DNA of 64,000 nucleotides from Nonomuraea corallina. GTDB taxonomy: Bacteria; Actinomycetota; Actinomycetes; Streptosporangiales; Streptosporangiaceae. Both the position numbers and the translations under genes were made by a program. The DNA is taken from NCBI RefSeq assembly GCF_027620315.1, contig NZ_JAPNNL010000006.1:1-64000 (forward strand), given 5' to 3'. Every line of letters begins with the position of its first letter. Within the stretch, counting starts at the first letter, position 1. Positions 42,931-51,944 of this stretch are shown piece after piece. The notes under the pieces are model-generated. The model saw nothing but the letters and a program-made list of their open reading frames with translations, did not search any database and was not told the DNA's origin.

Positions 42931-43671
42931 ATGAGCCGCCTCACCGTTGAAGCGTCCGCCCGCACACACATCGGACTCGTACGCCGCCACAACGAGGACG
43001 CCGTTTACGCGGGTCACCACCTGTTCGCGGTCGCCGACGGCCTCGGCGGGCACGCGGCCGGCGACGTGGCCAGCTCCACGGTGATCGACACCCTGAAACC
43101 GTATGACCGCGTGCACTCGCCGCCGGATCTCCCTGACGTGCTCGGACACGCGATCCACGCCGCGAGTCTGGCGCTGCGCGACAGGATCGCGATCGACCCG
43201 GACGCCGCGACCATGGGCACCACCCTGGTGGCCATGCTCTGGTCCGGGACGACCGCGGTCGTGGCCAACATCGGCGACTCGCGGGCATACCTGCTGCGAG
43301 ATGGCGACCTGACCCAGATCAGCGAAGATCACACCTACGGCAATCTGGTGGCGGACGCGGCCGACGTGCCCAATCTGTCCGAGAAGATCGCACGATTTCT
43401 CGACGGCCGCGCCGACGGGCGCTCCCCCGACCTGAGCCGGCGACAGCTCCACTCGGGAGATCGGTATGTGCTGTGCTCGGACGGCTTGAGCGGCGTCGTG
43501 CCCACCGGGGTCATGCGGGCTGTCCTGGACTCGACCACTGATCCGGGCGACGCGGCCGAGCGGCTGGTCGCGCTGGCTCTGGAGAGTGGCGGGCCGGACA
43601 ACATCACTGTGGTCGTCATAGACGTACGCAGCGACGACGACGATCCGGTGGTGGAGACAGCCTCGTGCTGA
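42931..43671 (+). CDS. PP2C-type serine/threonine protein phosphatase
   Basis: 246 residues, a minimal PP2C domain without membrane segment. Metal-site motifs are visible: RRHNEDAV (about 15-22), VADGLGGHAAG (about 33-43), ATMGTTLVAML (about 89-99), IGDSRAYLLRDG (about 112), CSDGLSGVV (about 185) and GGPDNITVVVIDV (about 222). It removes phosphate from Ser/Thr using Mn/Mg. It starts six bases after the GntR gene. An internal piece of this gene is duplicated at 45107-45217. Partners may be Ser/Thr kinases elsewhere or the nearby RsbW-like protein. Confidence 0.9.
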   Translation: MSRLTVEASARTHIGLVRRHNEDAVYAGHHLFAVADGLGGHAAGDVASSTVIDTLKPYDRVHSPPDLPDVLGHAIHAASLALRDRIAIDPDAATMGTTLVAMLWSGTTAVVANIGDSRAYLLRDGDLTQISEDHTYGNLVADAADVPNLSEKIARFLDGRADGRSPDLSRRQLHSGDRYVLCSDGLSGVVPTGVMRAVLDSTTDPGDAAERLVALALESGGPDNITVVVIDVRSDDDDPVVETASC

Positions 43672-43775
43672 CCGCGTGAGACAGCCGGTCGGCGTCGCGG
43701 AGTTCGGGGCGGCGGTGACCGGGCCGAGGTTGATGATCACCTGCTCGTCCTCGCGACAGGTGCGTTCGGCCTCGG

Positions 43776-44098
43776 TCATGACGCGTTCTCGCGCGCCTCG
43801 TTGACGCAGCGGAAGCCGGGGACGAGGTGAGCGCTGACGGTCCAGGGCGGCGTCCGAGGCGATGTGGAAGGTGGCGCTCTCCCCCGACAGGAGGGTGACC
43901 AGCATGGTGTCCACCGAGGCGGCGAGGTCCAGCCGGTCAGGGAAGAGCGCCACGTCACGCAGGATCGCCCAGGCGGTGACCGTGACGCGGTAGCCGCCAT
44001 CCACCGTGTCCACCGCCGCGTCGTAGGCCGCCGGAGGGAAGGCCACGGCCGGGTCCTCGGCGAAGAAGAACCGGGTGCGCTCGTCGCCAAGGCGCTAG
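43776..44098 (-). pseudogene. GH2 beta-mannosidase C-terminal fragment, frameshifted
   Basis: The minus strand encodes LGDERTRFFFAEDPAVAFPP...YRVTVTAWAILRDVALFPDRLD...SVDTMLVTLLSGESATFHIAS, nearly the same as the last ~105 residues of the intact GH2 enzyme at 45854-48226. The end (VPGFRCVNEARENAS) is in another frame, so there is a frameshift near 43835. There is no start and no catalytic domain. At the DNA level about 300 bases are closely similar. It is a dead duplicate, oriented like the intact gene. Confidence 0.85.
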
Positions 44099-44168
44099 GA
44101 CCTGACAATCGAGAACATCGAGCGCGTCCGTGTCTCAACCCCGTCGAAACAAGAAACGGCAGAGTGAC

Positions 44169-44720
44169 CTAATTTTTCCAAAAGCTCGAGTTCTCTGGCG
44201 GATCGTCTGCCGGCTGTTCAGCAGGTGGGGCCGAAGGTTGCTCAGGAAGAGGGTCGAGATATTCCTCGGACTTGGCGGAGGGAGCGGTTTCCTGGCTCGG
44301 CGCAGTAAACTCGCGGAAGCCCTTCAGAGTTTCCTGTATTGCACTTGCCTGAGTGCTCATGGCGCGCATCGTGTGTTCGTGAAGGGTCGCAAGGTTCTTC
44401 GCGATCTCTTCATGAGTGGCCGCCAGACTCCTCGAGACCTCTTCCTGGTCGGCAGCCAGTCGGATCAGTGTGTCTTCGAGCTTCTCCAACGGGCTTTTCT
44501 CTGGGGGCAGCCCTCGTTTTTCCACTTCCGCACGCACGCGGGACAGGCGATCACGCCAGTCGTGCAGACCGTTGGGATAGTTGTGGATGACGCCGATTAC
44601 GCTCTCATCCCACTCGCCCTCGCTGAAGAGAGCTTTGAGTCCTTCGCCGGCCTGCGCGAGCCTGTCCAATGTTTGCGCATCGGAATCAAGCCATGCCTTG
44701 ACCTCATCGTAATTGGCCAT
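44169..44720 (-). CDS. Hypothetical coiled-coil protein in a lower-GC patch
   Basis: 183 residues from ATG 44720, with a strong AGGAGGAAGG about 7 bases upstream. Residues ~60-140 are helical and probably coiled coil (SRVRAEVEKRGLPPEKSPLEKLEDTLIRLAADQEEVSRSLAATHEEIAKNLATLHEHTM). The C-terminal 45 residues are Pro/Glu/Ser-rich and end SSFWKN. There are no membrane segments. Codon use has more A/T in third positions than its neighbours, a sign of recent transfer. I do not recognise it. It lies between two GH2 fragments, so it probably came in with the rearrangement. Confidence 0.65.
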   Translation of the reverse strand: MANYDEVKAWLDSDAQTLDRLAQAGEGLKALFSEGEWDESVIGVIHNYPNGLHDWRDRLSRVRAEVEKRGLPPEKSPLEKLEDTLIRLAADQEEVSRSLAATHEEIAKNLATLHEHTMRAMSTQASAIQETLKGFREFTAPSQETAPSAKSEEYLDPLPEQPSAPPAEQPADDPPENSSFWKN

Positions 44721-44999
44721 GAAGTTCCTTCCTCCTGTCCCCAGGAATCGACAGCCGAAGATTGGCACCCCCTTACTATCGACGCTTGCCAGAGTTTCGG
44801 GAAGTCTTCTCCTCGATGAATTCTGTTAAGCTGTGTCGTTCGGTCATCAGGAGTTCTCTCCCGTCACCCGATCCACAGTCACCAGCAATAGTGGGCGGCG
44901 CGCATCCCGCCTTCGGCGAACTCCCTTTTTATTCAAGTGCGCAAAATCAAGGAATATGGCATGTCGTTCAGAGGGCGGTACCGCCGGGCTCCGCCGTGT
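44721..44999. other. Lower-GC intergenic stretch
   Basis: About 280 bases with more A/T than the rest of the window, including CCCTTTTTATTC near 44926. No supported gene is seen in either strand. It may carry the promoter of the coiled-coil gene near 44730-44830, but I cannot assign a -10/-35 pair with confidence. Confidence 0.4.
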
Positions 45000-45103
45000 G
45001 CCTCGTTGACGCAGCGGGGGACCGGTTGCGTGATGAGGGCCGACGGGTTCAGGGCCGCGGCGAAGATGATGCGGAAGGTGGCGGTCTCGCCCGGTAGCCG
45101 CCG
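45000..45103 (-). pseudogene. Second GH2 C-terminal fragment
   Basis: On the minus strand GETATFRIIFAAALNP...PRCVNEA matches the last 30 or so residues of the intact GH2 enzyme (GETATFHITTSADLDL...LRCVNES). Only about 100 bases remain. It is joined within a few bases to a fragment of the PP2C gene, giving a clear recombination junction near 45104. Confidence 0.75.
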
Positions 45104-45106
45104 CAT

Positions 45107-45217
45107 GACGTGCTCGGGCAGGCGACCCACTCCGCGAGTCTGGCGCTGCGCGACAGGATCGAGATCGACCCGGACGCCGCGACCATGGGCACCACCCTGG
45201 TGGCCATGCTCCAGTCC
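45107..45217 (+). pseudogene. Internal PP2C phosphatase fragment
   Basis: The plus strand reads HSASLALRDRIEIDPDAATM then GTTLVAML, almost identical to residues ~69-99 of the intact PP2C gene (43133-43245). DNA identity is high over about 110 bases. There is no start or end of a gene, so it is a displaced copy. Confidence 0.85.
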
Positions 45218-45218
45218 G

Positions 45219-45327
45219 AGACGGGCGGATGCTGCACGACCCGCTGCTGGGCACCTCGCCAGGCATCCGGCCACTCTGGCACCGCCGTGCCGTAAGCCCT
45301 CTATCCAGCCTCGCAGTCAGCGTGGCA
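45219..45327 (+). pseudogene. RDD gene 3' fragment with its downstream flank
   Basis: GGGCGGATGCTGCACGAC and the following bases match the last ~30 codons of the RDD gene at 39611-40584, with an internal deletion, and continue ~35 bases into the sequence after its stop (gccct-c-at-...-cctcgc-atcagcgtggc). It adjoins the PP2C fragment at about 45218. Confidence 0.75.
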
Positions 45328-45370
45328 GCGGTGGTGCCGGCGTGAGCGCTTTGGCCGTATCGTGTCCGCC

Positions 45371-45889
45371 ATGTCCGCGTTACCCCGCGTCGCCGCCTGG
45401 TCGGCGGCCGCCTTCGCTGCTTTTCTCCCTTCCTGGTGGCGGTGGGAGGTGTGGAGAGAGCTGCACCCACTGGACGACAAGCCGGGCCTGACCGTGATCT
45501 ACGGCCTGGTCCGCCCGCCCGCGGACTTCCCCGGGACGCCGGTGCTGACACCGCTGCTCACCGATCTGGACACGCTCATGGAGATATCCCTGAGGTGGGC
45601 GCTCCCGTCGGTGCTCGTGGTGGCCGGATTGCTCGCCTGGCTGCGAGGGGGTGGCCCTGAGGCGGTGGGGCGGCGGGTCGCCTGGGGGCTGGTGGCGGTC
45701 GCGGTGGTCGCGCCGGCCCCCGTCATCGATCCTGCGGTCCAGGTGCCCAGCTTCGAGTGGGTCGCCCAGGTCGCCGAAGGGTGGGGGCCTGACCAGGTCT
45801 GCTACCTGCTCGCGGCGGTGCTGGTGTTGACCGGGTTCCGGCGTCCGGAGGAGTCAGGACTCGTTGACGCAGCGGAGCACCGGGGGTGA
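45371..45889 (+). CDS. Truncated RDD-gene paralogue (membrane protein)
   Basis: 172 residues from ATG 45371 (SALPRVAAWSAAAFAAFLPSWW). It matches the N-terminal ~150 residues of the gene at 39611, including RRVAWGLVAVAVVAPAPV and GWGPDQVCYLLAAVLVL. It then loses the whole RDD domain: the last ~12 codons (LVDAAEHRG) come from the reverse strand of the GH2 gene's 3' end, which it overlaps by 36 bases. It may still make a 3-helix membrane protein, but is more likely a gene cut by the same rearrangement. Its intact N-terminus reveals the frameshift in the other copy. Confidence 0.6.
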   Translation: MSALPRVAAWSAAAFAAFLPSWWRWEVWRELHPLDDKPGLTVIYGLVRPPADFPGTPVLTPLLTDLDTLMEISLRWALPSVLVVAGLLAWLRGGGPEAVGRRVAWGLVAVAVVAPAPVIDPAVQVPSFEWVAQVAEGWGPDQVCYLLAAVLVLTGFRRPEESGLVDAAEHRG

Positions 45890-48226
45890 GGTGAGCACCG
45901 CCAGGTCGAGATCTGCGCTGGTGGTGATGTGGAAGGTGGCGGTCTCACCCGGCAGGAGGGTGACCAGCATGGTGTCCACCGAGGCCGCCGAGTCCAGGCG
46001 GTCGGGGAAGAGGACCAGGTCGCGCAGGATCGTGCGGGCGGTGACTGTCACCCGGTAGCCGCCGGTCACCCGATCAACGGAAATGTCGTAGGCCGCCGGA
46101 GGGAAGGCCACGGCCGGGTCCTCGGCGAAGAAGGACAGGGTGCGTTCGTCGCCCAGGCGGACCGAGAGGAGTTCGCGGGAGGGGTCGCCGGGGGTGGCGA
46201 CAGAAGGCGGGAGCGGCACCCGCGCCACCGACCGGGGTTCGGCCGAGACTTCCAGGACGTCCTTGGCCAGCGGCCTGCCGTCCAGGTCGAGCCGGGTCAC
46301 GAGCAGCGAGCCCCGCCATGCCGTGCCCGAGTCGTTGACCACGGCCACCGAGTCGCCCTGGACGGTGAGGAGACGGTCGGCGTAGAGGCGGCGCAGCGCG
46401 TACCACAGGGGTTTGCGCCTGCCGTCGCCGTCTACGGCGGCCCACGAGGTGACCGGCCAGCAGTCGTTGAGCTGCCAGACGATCGTGCCCATGCAGTACG
46501 GCATGAGCGCGCGGAACCGCTCGATGGCGAAGGTGATCGCGCGGGCCTGGTTGAGCTGGGTCAGGTAGTGCCAGTCGTCGAACGAGTCCGGCGCGGGCAG
46601 GTGGTCGCCGAGGCCGCGCAGCAGTTTGCCGTTGCCGTCGTCGGCCTTCTGGTGGTGCAGCACCAGCGGGGCGTCGGCGGCCAGTTCGCCGGAGACGGCG
46701 CGGTGGAGCGTGGCGTACGCGGGCGGCCCCTGGAAGCCGAACTCGGCCACGAACCGGGGCGTGTAGGTGGCGTAGTGGCGGTAGTCCTCGCGGTTCCACA
46801 CGTCCCAGATGTGGATGGTGCCGCTCGACGGGTCCAGCGGCGCGGCGGCGGGGTCGGCGGAGAAGGGGCTGCCGGGGATGTACGGGCGGGTCGGGTCCAG
46901 CTCGGCCACGATCGACGGCAGCAGATCGTGGTAGAGGCCGCCGCCCCAGCTCCGGCCCTCCAGCTTGTCCTGCCAGCCCCAGTCGGCGTACCCCTCCAGG
47001 TTCTCGTTGTTGCCGCACCACAGCACCAGGCTGGGATGGGCGCAGAGCCGGGTCACGTGCTCGCGCGCCTCGGCGGCCACCTCCGAACGGAACGGCTCCT
47101 CCTCCGGGTAGGCGGCGCAGGCGAACGGGAAGTCCTGCCACACCAGCAGCCCGAGCTCGTCGGCCAGGTCGTAGAAGTCCTCGCTCTCGTACAGGCCCCC
47201 GCCCCATACGCGCAGCAGGTTGACGCCCGCGCCGACGGCCTGCCCGAACCGCTCGGCGAGCCGGGAGCGGGTCACCCGGGAGGGGAAGCAGTCGTCGGGG
47301 ATCCAGTTGACGCCGCGCACGAACACGGGCGTCCCGTTGACGGTCAGCCGGAACGCGTCCTCGTCCAGTTCGACGGAACGGAACCCGATCTTCCCGGTCC
47401 ACGACGACTCCCCGAGGCGCACGGTCAACTCGTAGCGGTGCTGCTCCCCGTACCCGCGAGGCCACCACAGCCGCGGCGAGGGCACGGCCAGCGGCACGAC
47501 GGCCGAACGCTGACCGGCGGCGAGCCGCACCTGCGCCGTGACCCCGGCCACCGAGGCGGTCAGGGTGAGCGGCGCCTCGGTGGCGCGCTCGACGCTGACG
47601 TGCACGTCCACCCGGCCGGAGCCGTCGGCGGCGACGGTGGTGAGCGGGCGGACCGAGGCCAGGCGGGCGCCGGTCCAGCTCTCCAGCCCGATCGGCCGCC
47701 AGATCCCGGCGGTGACCAGGGCGGGCCCCCAGTCCCAGCCGAAGTTGCAGGCCATCTTGCGGATGAACGCGTACGGCGCCTCGTAAGCGCCGGGGCGGAA
47801 CCCGAGCGCGGCCCTCCGCTCCTCCGCGTACTCCAGCGCCGAGCCGAAGACGACGGTGAGCGTGTTGGCCCCTTCGCTCAGCAGGTGGCGCACCGGGAAC
47901 CGGTAGGAGCGGTGCTGGTTGGCGGTGGCGGCGACGCGCACCCCGTTGAGGGTGATCTCCGCCACCGTGTCCAGTCCGTCGCACACCAGGTCGGTGCGCT
48001 CGTGCTCGTCGGGCGACCAGGAGAACTCGGTGGTGTACGTCCACGCGGTGCGGCCGATCCAGCCCAGCCGGTTCTCGTTGTCGTCCAGGTACGGGTCGTC
48101 GATGAGACCGGCGGCGAGCAGGTCGGTGTGCACGCAGCCGGGCACCGTAGCGGGTACCGGGGGCGGCGCGTCCCCCGAGGCCGCCGACAGGACCCAGCCG
48201 TCGTGCAGCCGCCGGTACGAGCTCAC
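45854..48226 (-). CDS. GH2-family beta-mannosidase
   Basis: 790 residues without signal peptide, close to intracellular GH2 beta-mannosidases. The sugar-binding domain begins VSSYRRLHDGWVLSAASGD. The catalytic barrel holds the acid/base Glu in WCGNNENLEGYADWGWQ (about 407) and the nucleophile Glu in FVAEFGFQGPPAY (about 494), the pattern of beta-mannosidase rather than beta-galactosidase. It would cleave mannose from manno-oligosaccharides. GTG 48226 overlaps the stop of the transporter ATPase (GTGA), so it is the last gene of the transporter operon. Two partial copies of its 3' end lie downstream. Confidence 0.88.
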   Translation of the reverse strand: MSSYRRLHDGWVLSAASGDAPPPVPATVPGCVHTDLLAAGLIDDPYLDDNENRLGWIGRTAWTYTTEFSWSPDEHERTDLVCDGLDTVAEITLNGVRVAATANQHRSYRFPVRHLLSEGANTLTVVFGSALEYAEERRAALGFRPGAYEAPYAFIRKMACNFGWDWGPALVTAGIWRPIGLESWTGARLASVRPLTTVAADGSGRVDVHVSVERATEAPLTLTASVAGVTAQVRLAAGQRSAVVPLAVPSPRLWWPRGYGEQHRYELTVRLGESSWTGKIGFRSVELDEDAFRLTVNGTPVFVRGVNWIPDDCFPSRVTRSRLAERFGQAVGAGVNLLRVWGGGLYESEDFYDLADELGLLVWQDFPFACAAYPEEEPFRSEVAAEAREHVTRLCAHPSLVLWCGNNENLEGYADWGWQDKLEGRSWGGGLYHDLLPSIVAELDPTRPYIPGSPFSADPAAAPLDPSSGTIHIWDVWNREDYRHYATYTPRFVAEFGFQGPPAYATLHRAVSGELAADAPLVLHHQKADDGNGKLLRGLGDHLPAPDSFDDWHYLTQLNQARAITFAIERFRALMPYCMGTIVWQLNDCWPVTSWAAVDGDGRRKPLWYALRRLYADRLLTVQGDSVAVVNDSGTAWRGSLLVTRLDLDGRPLAKDVLEVSAEPRSVARVPLPPSVATPGDPSRELLSVRLGDERTLSFFAEDPAVAFPPAAYDISVDRVTGGYRVTVTARTILRDLVLFPDRLDSAASVDTMLVTLLPGETATFHITTSADLDLAVLTSPPVLRCVNES

Positions 48227-49113
48227 GTGGGTTCTCCCCGGCACTCGTCGAGTCTGGCGCAGGCCACGAAGTGGCCGGGTTCGGCCTCGGCCAGGCCGCC
48301 GGTCGCGCCGCGCTCGTGGTACGGGCAGGTCTCCACGGGCGCGGCGTCCTCCCAGGGGGCGTGCAGCCGGGGCACGGACGACAGGAGCTGCCTGGTGTAG
48401 GGGTGCAGCGGGTTGTCGAACACCTGGTGCGTCGGCCCCATCTCGACGACCGCGCCGTCGCGCAGCACCACCGTGCGCTCGGCCAGGTAGTGGCCGAGCG
48501 ACAGGTCGTGCGTCACGTACAGCACGCTCAGTCCGCGGCCCTTGAGCTCGGCGAGCAGGTTGAGCACGTCGATGCGGGTGGAGGCGTCGAGCATGCTGGT
48601 GATCTCGTCGGCGATGAGCAGCTTCAGGTCGAGCAGCAGCGCCCTGGCGATCAGCAGGCGCTGCAGCTGGCCGCCGCTGAGCTGGTGCGGGAACTTGCCG
48701 AGGACCTCGCGCGGGTTGAGCCGCACGTCCTCGATCGCCGCGTGGACCCGCTCGGTCCACTCCCGGCCGGGGACCGACGGATAATAGCTGTCCTTGATCA
48801 TCTGGAACACTCGGTCGGCCTTGAAGACCGGGTTGTAGCAGCTGAACGGGTCCTGGAAGACGCCCTGGACGGTCCGGTAGTACTCCTTGCCGGGCTTGAC
48901 GGGCACGCCGTCCACGGTGATCGAGCCGCCGGTCATCGGGATCAGCCCGAGGATCATCTTGCCGATCGTGCTCTTCCCGCTGCCGCTCTCCCCGATGAGG
49001 GAGACGACCTCGCCGGCCCGCACCTCGAAGCTCACCGCGTCGACGGCCGTCAGCGTCCGCCCGCCGAAGGTCCCGACCTTGTAGACCTTGGTGACGTTCT
49101 CGACTTTCAGCAT
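48223..49113 (-). CDS. Opp/Dpp-type ABC transporter ATP-binding protein (second)
   Basis: 296 residues. Walker A GESGSGKST (about 43-51), signature LSGGQLQRLLIARALLL (about 148), Walker B LLIADEITSMLD (about 171) and the C-terminal oligopeptide-type cysteine region (CPYHERG, FVACARLDEC), which may bind an Fe-S cluster in this family. ATG 49113 overlaps the stop of the other ATPase (TGATG). Together they power the permease pair. Signature and Walker B fit an OppF-like subunit. In thermophiles and actinobacteria such Opp-type systems carry cello- or manno-oligosaccharides. Confidence 0.92.
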   Translation of the reverse strand: MLKVENVTKVYKVGTFGGRTLTAVDAVSFEVRAGEVVSLIGESGSGKSTIGKMILGLIPMTGGSITVDGVPVKPGKEYYRTVQGVFQDPFSCYNPVFKADRVFQMIKDSYYPSVPGREWTERVHAAIEDVRLNPREVLGKFPHQLSGGQLQRLLIARALLLDLKLLIADEITSMLDASTRIDVLNLLAELKGRGLSVLYVTHDLSLGHYLAERTVVLRDGAVVEMGPTHQVFDNPLHPYTRQLLSSVPRLHAPWEDAAPVETCPYHERGATGGLAEAEPGHFVACARLDECRGEPT

Positions 49114-50054
49114 CAGACCTTCCAGCACGCGGCGAAGTGGTTGGGCTCGATCTCTGTCACCGGCGGCTCCTCGGCGCACTCGTCGCCGGCCAGCGGGCAG
49201 CGGTCGCGGAAGCGGCAGCCGCTGGGCGGGTCGAGCAGCGACGGCGGGCTGCCGGGGATGCCGGTCAGCTTGCGGTCGGCGTGGCGGACGCCGATCTCCG
49301 GCAGCGAGTTGATCAGCAGTCTCGTGTACGGGTGCCTCGGCGCTTTGATCAGCTTCTCCGCGGGCGCCTTCTCCGCCAGTTTGCCCGCGTACATCACCAT
49401 GATCGTGTCGGCGATGTGCGAGGTCAGCGCCAGGTCGTGGGTGATGAAGAGCATGCTCTTGACGTAGCCGCCGTCACGGAACCCGAGCAGCGCCCTGGCC
49501 ACCGCCTTCTGGGTGGACACGTCCAGCGCCGAGGTGACCTCGTCGGCGATCAGCAGGGCCGGGTCGAGCAGCGTGGAGATGACCATCACCATGCGCTGCT
49601 TCTGGCCGCCGGACAGCTCGATCGGGTAGCGGTCGAGCACCTCGCGCGGCAGTCCCACCAGGCCGATCCGGCTCTCCAGCTCCTTCCTGTCGAGCGGCAC
49701 GCCGCGCGAGCGGAGCAGTTCGCCCACCATCTTGCCGATGCGGCGGGTCGGGTTCATCGCGCTCATCGAGTACTGCGGGATGAGCGAGATCTCGTGGAAG
49801 CGGAAGGCGTTCATCGCCCGGTCGTCGCCGATCGGCAGCTCGCGGCCGTCCAGTTCGACGGTCCCGCCGACGTGCCGCATCCGGCCGTCCATGCGGATGA
49901 GGCTCTTGCCCAGCGTGGTCTTGCCGCAGCCGGACTCGCCCGCGAGGCCGAGTATCTCGCCGTCGTCCATGGTGAAGGAGACCCCGTCGAGCGCCTTCAC
50001 ATCGCCTCTGAGGGTCCTGTAGTGCACCCTCAGGTCACTGACCCGCAGACTCAT
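49113..50054 (-). CDS. Opp/Dpp-type ABC transporter ATP-binding protein (first)
   Basis: 313 residues. Walker [11 protein letters not shown] (about 38-47), signature [14 protein letters not shown] (about 147), Walker [14 protein letters not shown] (about 169), H-loop FITHD. The C-terminal oligopeptide ATPase extension has [15 protein letters not shown] with four cysteines. ATG 50054 shares ATGA with the preceding permease stop. A much longer frame from 50441 only runs through the permease gene and is rejected. It is the OppD-like partner in the transporter. Confidence 0.92.
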   Translation of the reverse strand: MSLRVSDLRVHYRTLRGDVKALDGVSFTMDDGEILGLAGESGCGKTTLGKSLIRMDGRMRHVGGTVELDGRELPIGDDRAMNAFRFHEISLIPQYSMSAMNPTRRIGKMVGELLRSRGVPLDRKELESRIGLVGLPREVLDRYPIELSGGQKQRMVMVISTLLDPALLIADEVTSALDVSTQKAVARALLGFRDGGYVKSMLFITHDLALTSHIADTIMVMYAGKLAEKAPAEKLIKAPRHPYTRLLINSLPEIGVRHADRKLTGIPGSPPSLLDPPSGCRFRDRCPLAGDECAEEPPVTEIEPNHFAACWKV

Positions 50055-50935
50055 GTCTCCCTCAGTTTCGGGTTGAAGACCTCGTCGAGGCCGACGTTCG
50101 CCACGTACAGGGCGCCGACGACGGCGGTGATGGCCGCTCCCGGCGGCACGAACCACCACCACAGGCCGAGCTGGAGCGCGCTCCACTGGGTCGCGTTCTG
50201 CAGCATCAGCCCGAGCGAGACGCCCTCCGTGGGCCCGAGCCCGATGAAGTCGAGCGAGGCGGCGATCAGCACCGAGCTGCCGAACAGCAGGATGAACGTC
50301 ATGAACAGGTAGCTGCTCATGTTCGGCGCGATCTCCCTGGCGATGATCCTGGGCGTGCCGACCCCGCTCAGCCGGGCCAGGTCGACGAAGTCCCTGGACC
50401 GCAGCGAGAACGTCTGCGCCCGGATCGCCCGCGCCGCCCACGGCCAGGAGGTGAGGCCGATGAGCAGCGCCTGCATGCCGACGCTGCGGATGCCGAGGTA
50501 GGCGTTGATGATCAGCAGCACGGCCAGGGTCGGGATGACCAGCACGATGTTGGTGAGCATGCTGAGCACCTCGTCCACCATCCCGCCCCGGTAGCCGGCG
50601 GTGAACCCGACCACCATCGCGATCACCGCGGCGATCCCGCCGCCGATCGCCCCGGCCAGGAACGTGGTCCGCAGCCCGTACACGAACTGGGTGAAGACGT
50701 CCTGGCCCTGCATGGTCGTCCCGAACCAGTGCTCCGACGAGGGCGGCAGCATCGGCAGGGCCACGTACTCGTTGGGCGCGGCCACGCTCCAGATGACCGG
50801 CCCGAACAGGGCGACCAGTGCGAGCACGAGCACGATGGAGAAGCCGATGACCAGCTTCGGGTTCCGTACGGCGAAGTGGAGCGCCTCGCGGCGCACCACG
50901 CGCTCCTCGGTGGGCAGTGCCGTCGTCGCGGTCAA
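50051..50935 (-). CDS. Opp/Dpp-type ABC permease (DppC-like)
   Basis: 294 residues with an N-terminal helix (LVIGFSIVLVLALVALFGPVI) and five more after the periplasmic loop ending WFGTTMQGQDVFTQFVYGLRTT. The EAA-like coupling loop is DLARLSGVGTPRIIAREIAPNMSSYL (about 180-205). The start is TTG 50935, overlapping the TGA of the upstream permease gene (TTGA), with GGGAG some 9 bases upstream. It forms the membrane channel with the DppB-like subunit. The unusual start is supported by the coupling and by the absence of another start nearby. Confidence 0.9.
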   Translation of the reverse strand: MTATTALPTEERVVRREALHFAVRNPKLVIGFSIVLVLALVALFGPVIWSVAAPNEYVALPMLPPSSEHWFGTTMQGQDVFTQFVYGLRTTFLAGAIGGGIAAVIAMVVGFTAGYRGGMVDEVLSMLTNIVLVIPTLAVLLIINAYLGIRSVGMQALLIGLTSWPWAARAIRAQTFSLRSRDFVDLARLSGVGTPRIIAREIAPNMSSYLFMTFILLFGSSVLIAASLDFIGLGPTEGVSLGLMLQNATQWSALQLGLWWWFVPPGAAITAVVGALYVANVGLDEVFNPKLRET

Positions 50936-51927
50936 GCCTGTGCTCCCGCCATCCCGGTGCGCGTGCGCGGGTCGATCAGCACGTACACGATGTCGATGAT
51001 GAAGTTGGCCACCAGCACCCCGATCACGATGAACATGAACGAGCCCTGGAGCAGGAAGAAGTCCTGGTTCTGGATCGCCTTGAGGATCAGGCTGCCGATC
51101 CCCGGATAGGAGAAGACGATCTCGGTGACGAGCGCGCCCGCGACCAGCACGCCGAGCTGCAGCGCCAGGCCGGTGATCTGGGGCAGGATCGCGTTGCGGT
51201 AGGCGTAGCGGCGGATCAGCCTGGCCGGCGCGCCGAGCGCCGCCAGGTAGGTGGAGTAGTCCGACTCCAGCTCATAAATGATCATGTTGCGCATGCCGAT
51301 CGCCCACCCGCCCAGCGCCACCAGGAACAGCGACAGGAACGGCAGCGCCCAGTGGTGCAGCAGATCCTGGAAGAACGTCCAGGACCAGCTCGGCGTGAGC
51401 GAGAAGCTGTAGCCGCCGGCCACCGGGAACCACCCGGCCACCACGCCGAGCCCCCAGGCCAGCAGCACGGCCAGCCACATGTACGGGGTCGCGGTGAGCA
51501 CGTAGCCCACCGGCAGCACGGTGTTGTCCAGCAGCTTCCTGCGCGCGGCGAACGCGCCGAACCGGTTGCCCACCCAGTAGCTGAGCAGCACCGCCGGGAT
51601 CATCAACCCCAGCGTGTACGGGACCGCGCCCAGGATCACGTCGGCCACCGGCGTCGGGAACACGTAGATGCTGAGCCCGAAGTCGCCCCGGAACATCGCG
51701 GCCCAGAAGTTCAGGTACTGCTGCCAGATCGGCTCGTCGAAGCCGAAGAGGTTGGTGTAATAGGCCCGCATCGTCTCGACGGCCTCGGGCTGCGAGACCC
51801 GGGCCCTGGCCAGCATGCTCGAGACGGGGTCGCCGGGCATGAAGCGCGGGATCACCCAGTTGACCGTGACGGCGGCCACGAAGGTCAGGCCGTAGATGAA
51901 CAGTTTCCTGCCGAAGTATTGGCGCAC
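50932..51927 (-). CDS. Opp/Dpp-type ABC permease (DppB-like)
   Basis: 331 residues, six membrane helices. The start KLFIYGLTFVAAVTVNWVIPRFMPGDP with the conserved FMPGDPV is typical of DppB. The coupling loop is YLAALGAPARLIRRYAYRNAILPQITGL (about 230-258). GTG 51927 has GGGGAG 6 bases upstream. It follows the solute-binding protein gene after a 65-base gap that contains a strong stem-loop, so its expression is probably lower than that of the binding protein. Confidence 0.92.
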   Translation of the reverse strand: MRQYFGRKLFIYGLTFVAAVTVNWVIPRFMPGDPVSSMLARARVSQPEAVETMRAYYTNLFGFDEPIWQQYLNFWAAMFRGDFGLSIYVFPTPVADVILGAVPYTLGLMIPAVLLSYWVGNRFGAFAARRKLLDNTVLPVGYVLTATPYMWLAVLLAWGLGVVAGWFPVAGGYSFSLTPSWSWTFFQDLLHHWALPFLSLFLVALGGWAIGMRNMIIYELESDYSTYLAALGAPARLIRRYAYRNAILPQITGLALQLGVLVAGALVTEIVFSYPGIGSLILKAIQNQDFFLLQGSFMFIVIGVLVANFIIDIVYVLIDPRTRTGMAGAQA

Positions 51928-51944
51928 GAGATCTCCCCACTGGG

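Noticed and set aside
43680..43793. Minus-strand start MTEAERTCREDEQV... as a short peptide gene
   Set aside because: It runs directly into antisense of PP2C, has no ribosome site and lies in the rearranged zone; nothing supports expression.
42061..44046. 661-residue minus-strand open frame
   Set aside because: It is the antisense of the GntR and PP2C genes; only its first ~85 codons are meaningful, as the GH2 fragment already listed.
39600..45900. Insertion sequence or integrase explaining the accessory zone
   Set aside because: No transposase, integrase or terminal inverted repeats were found; the junctions involve short host-gene homologies instead.
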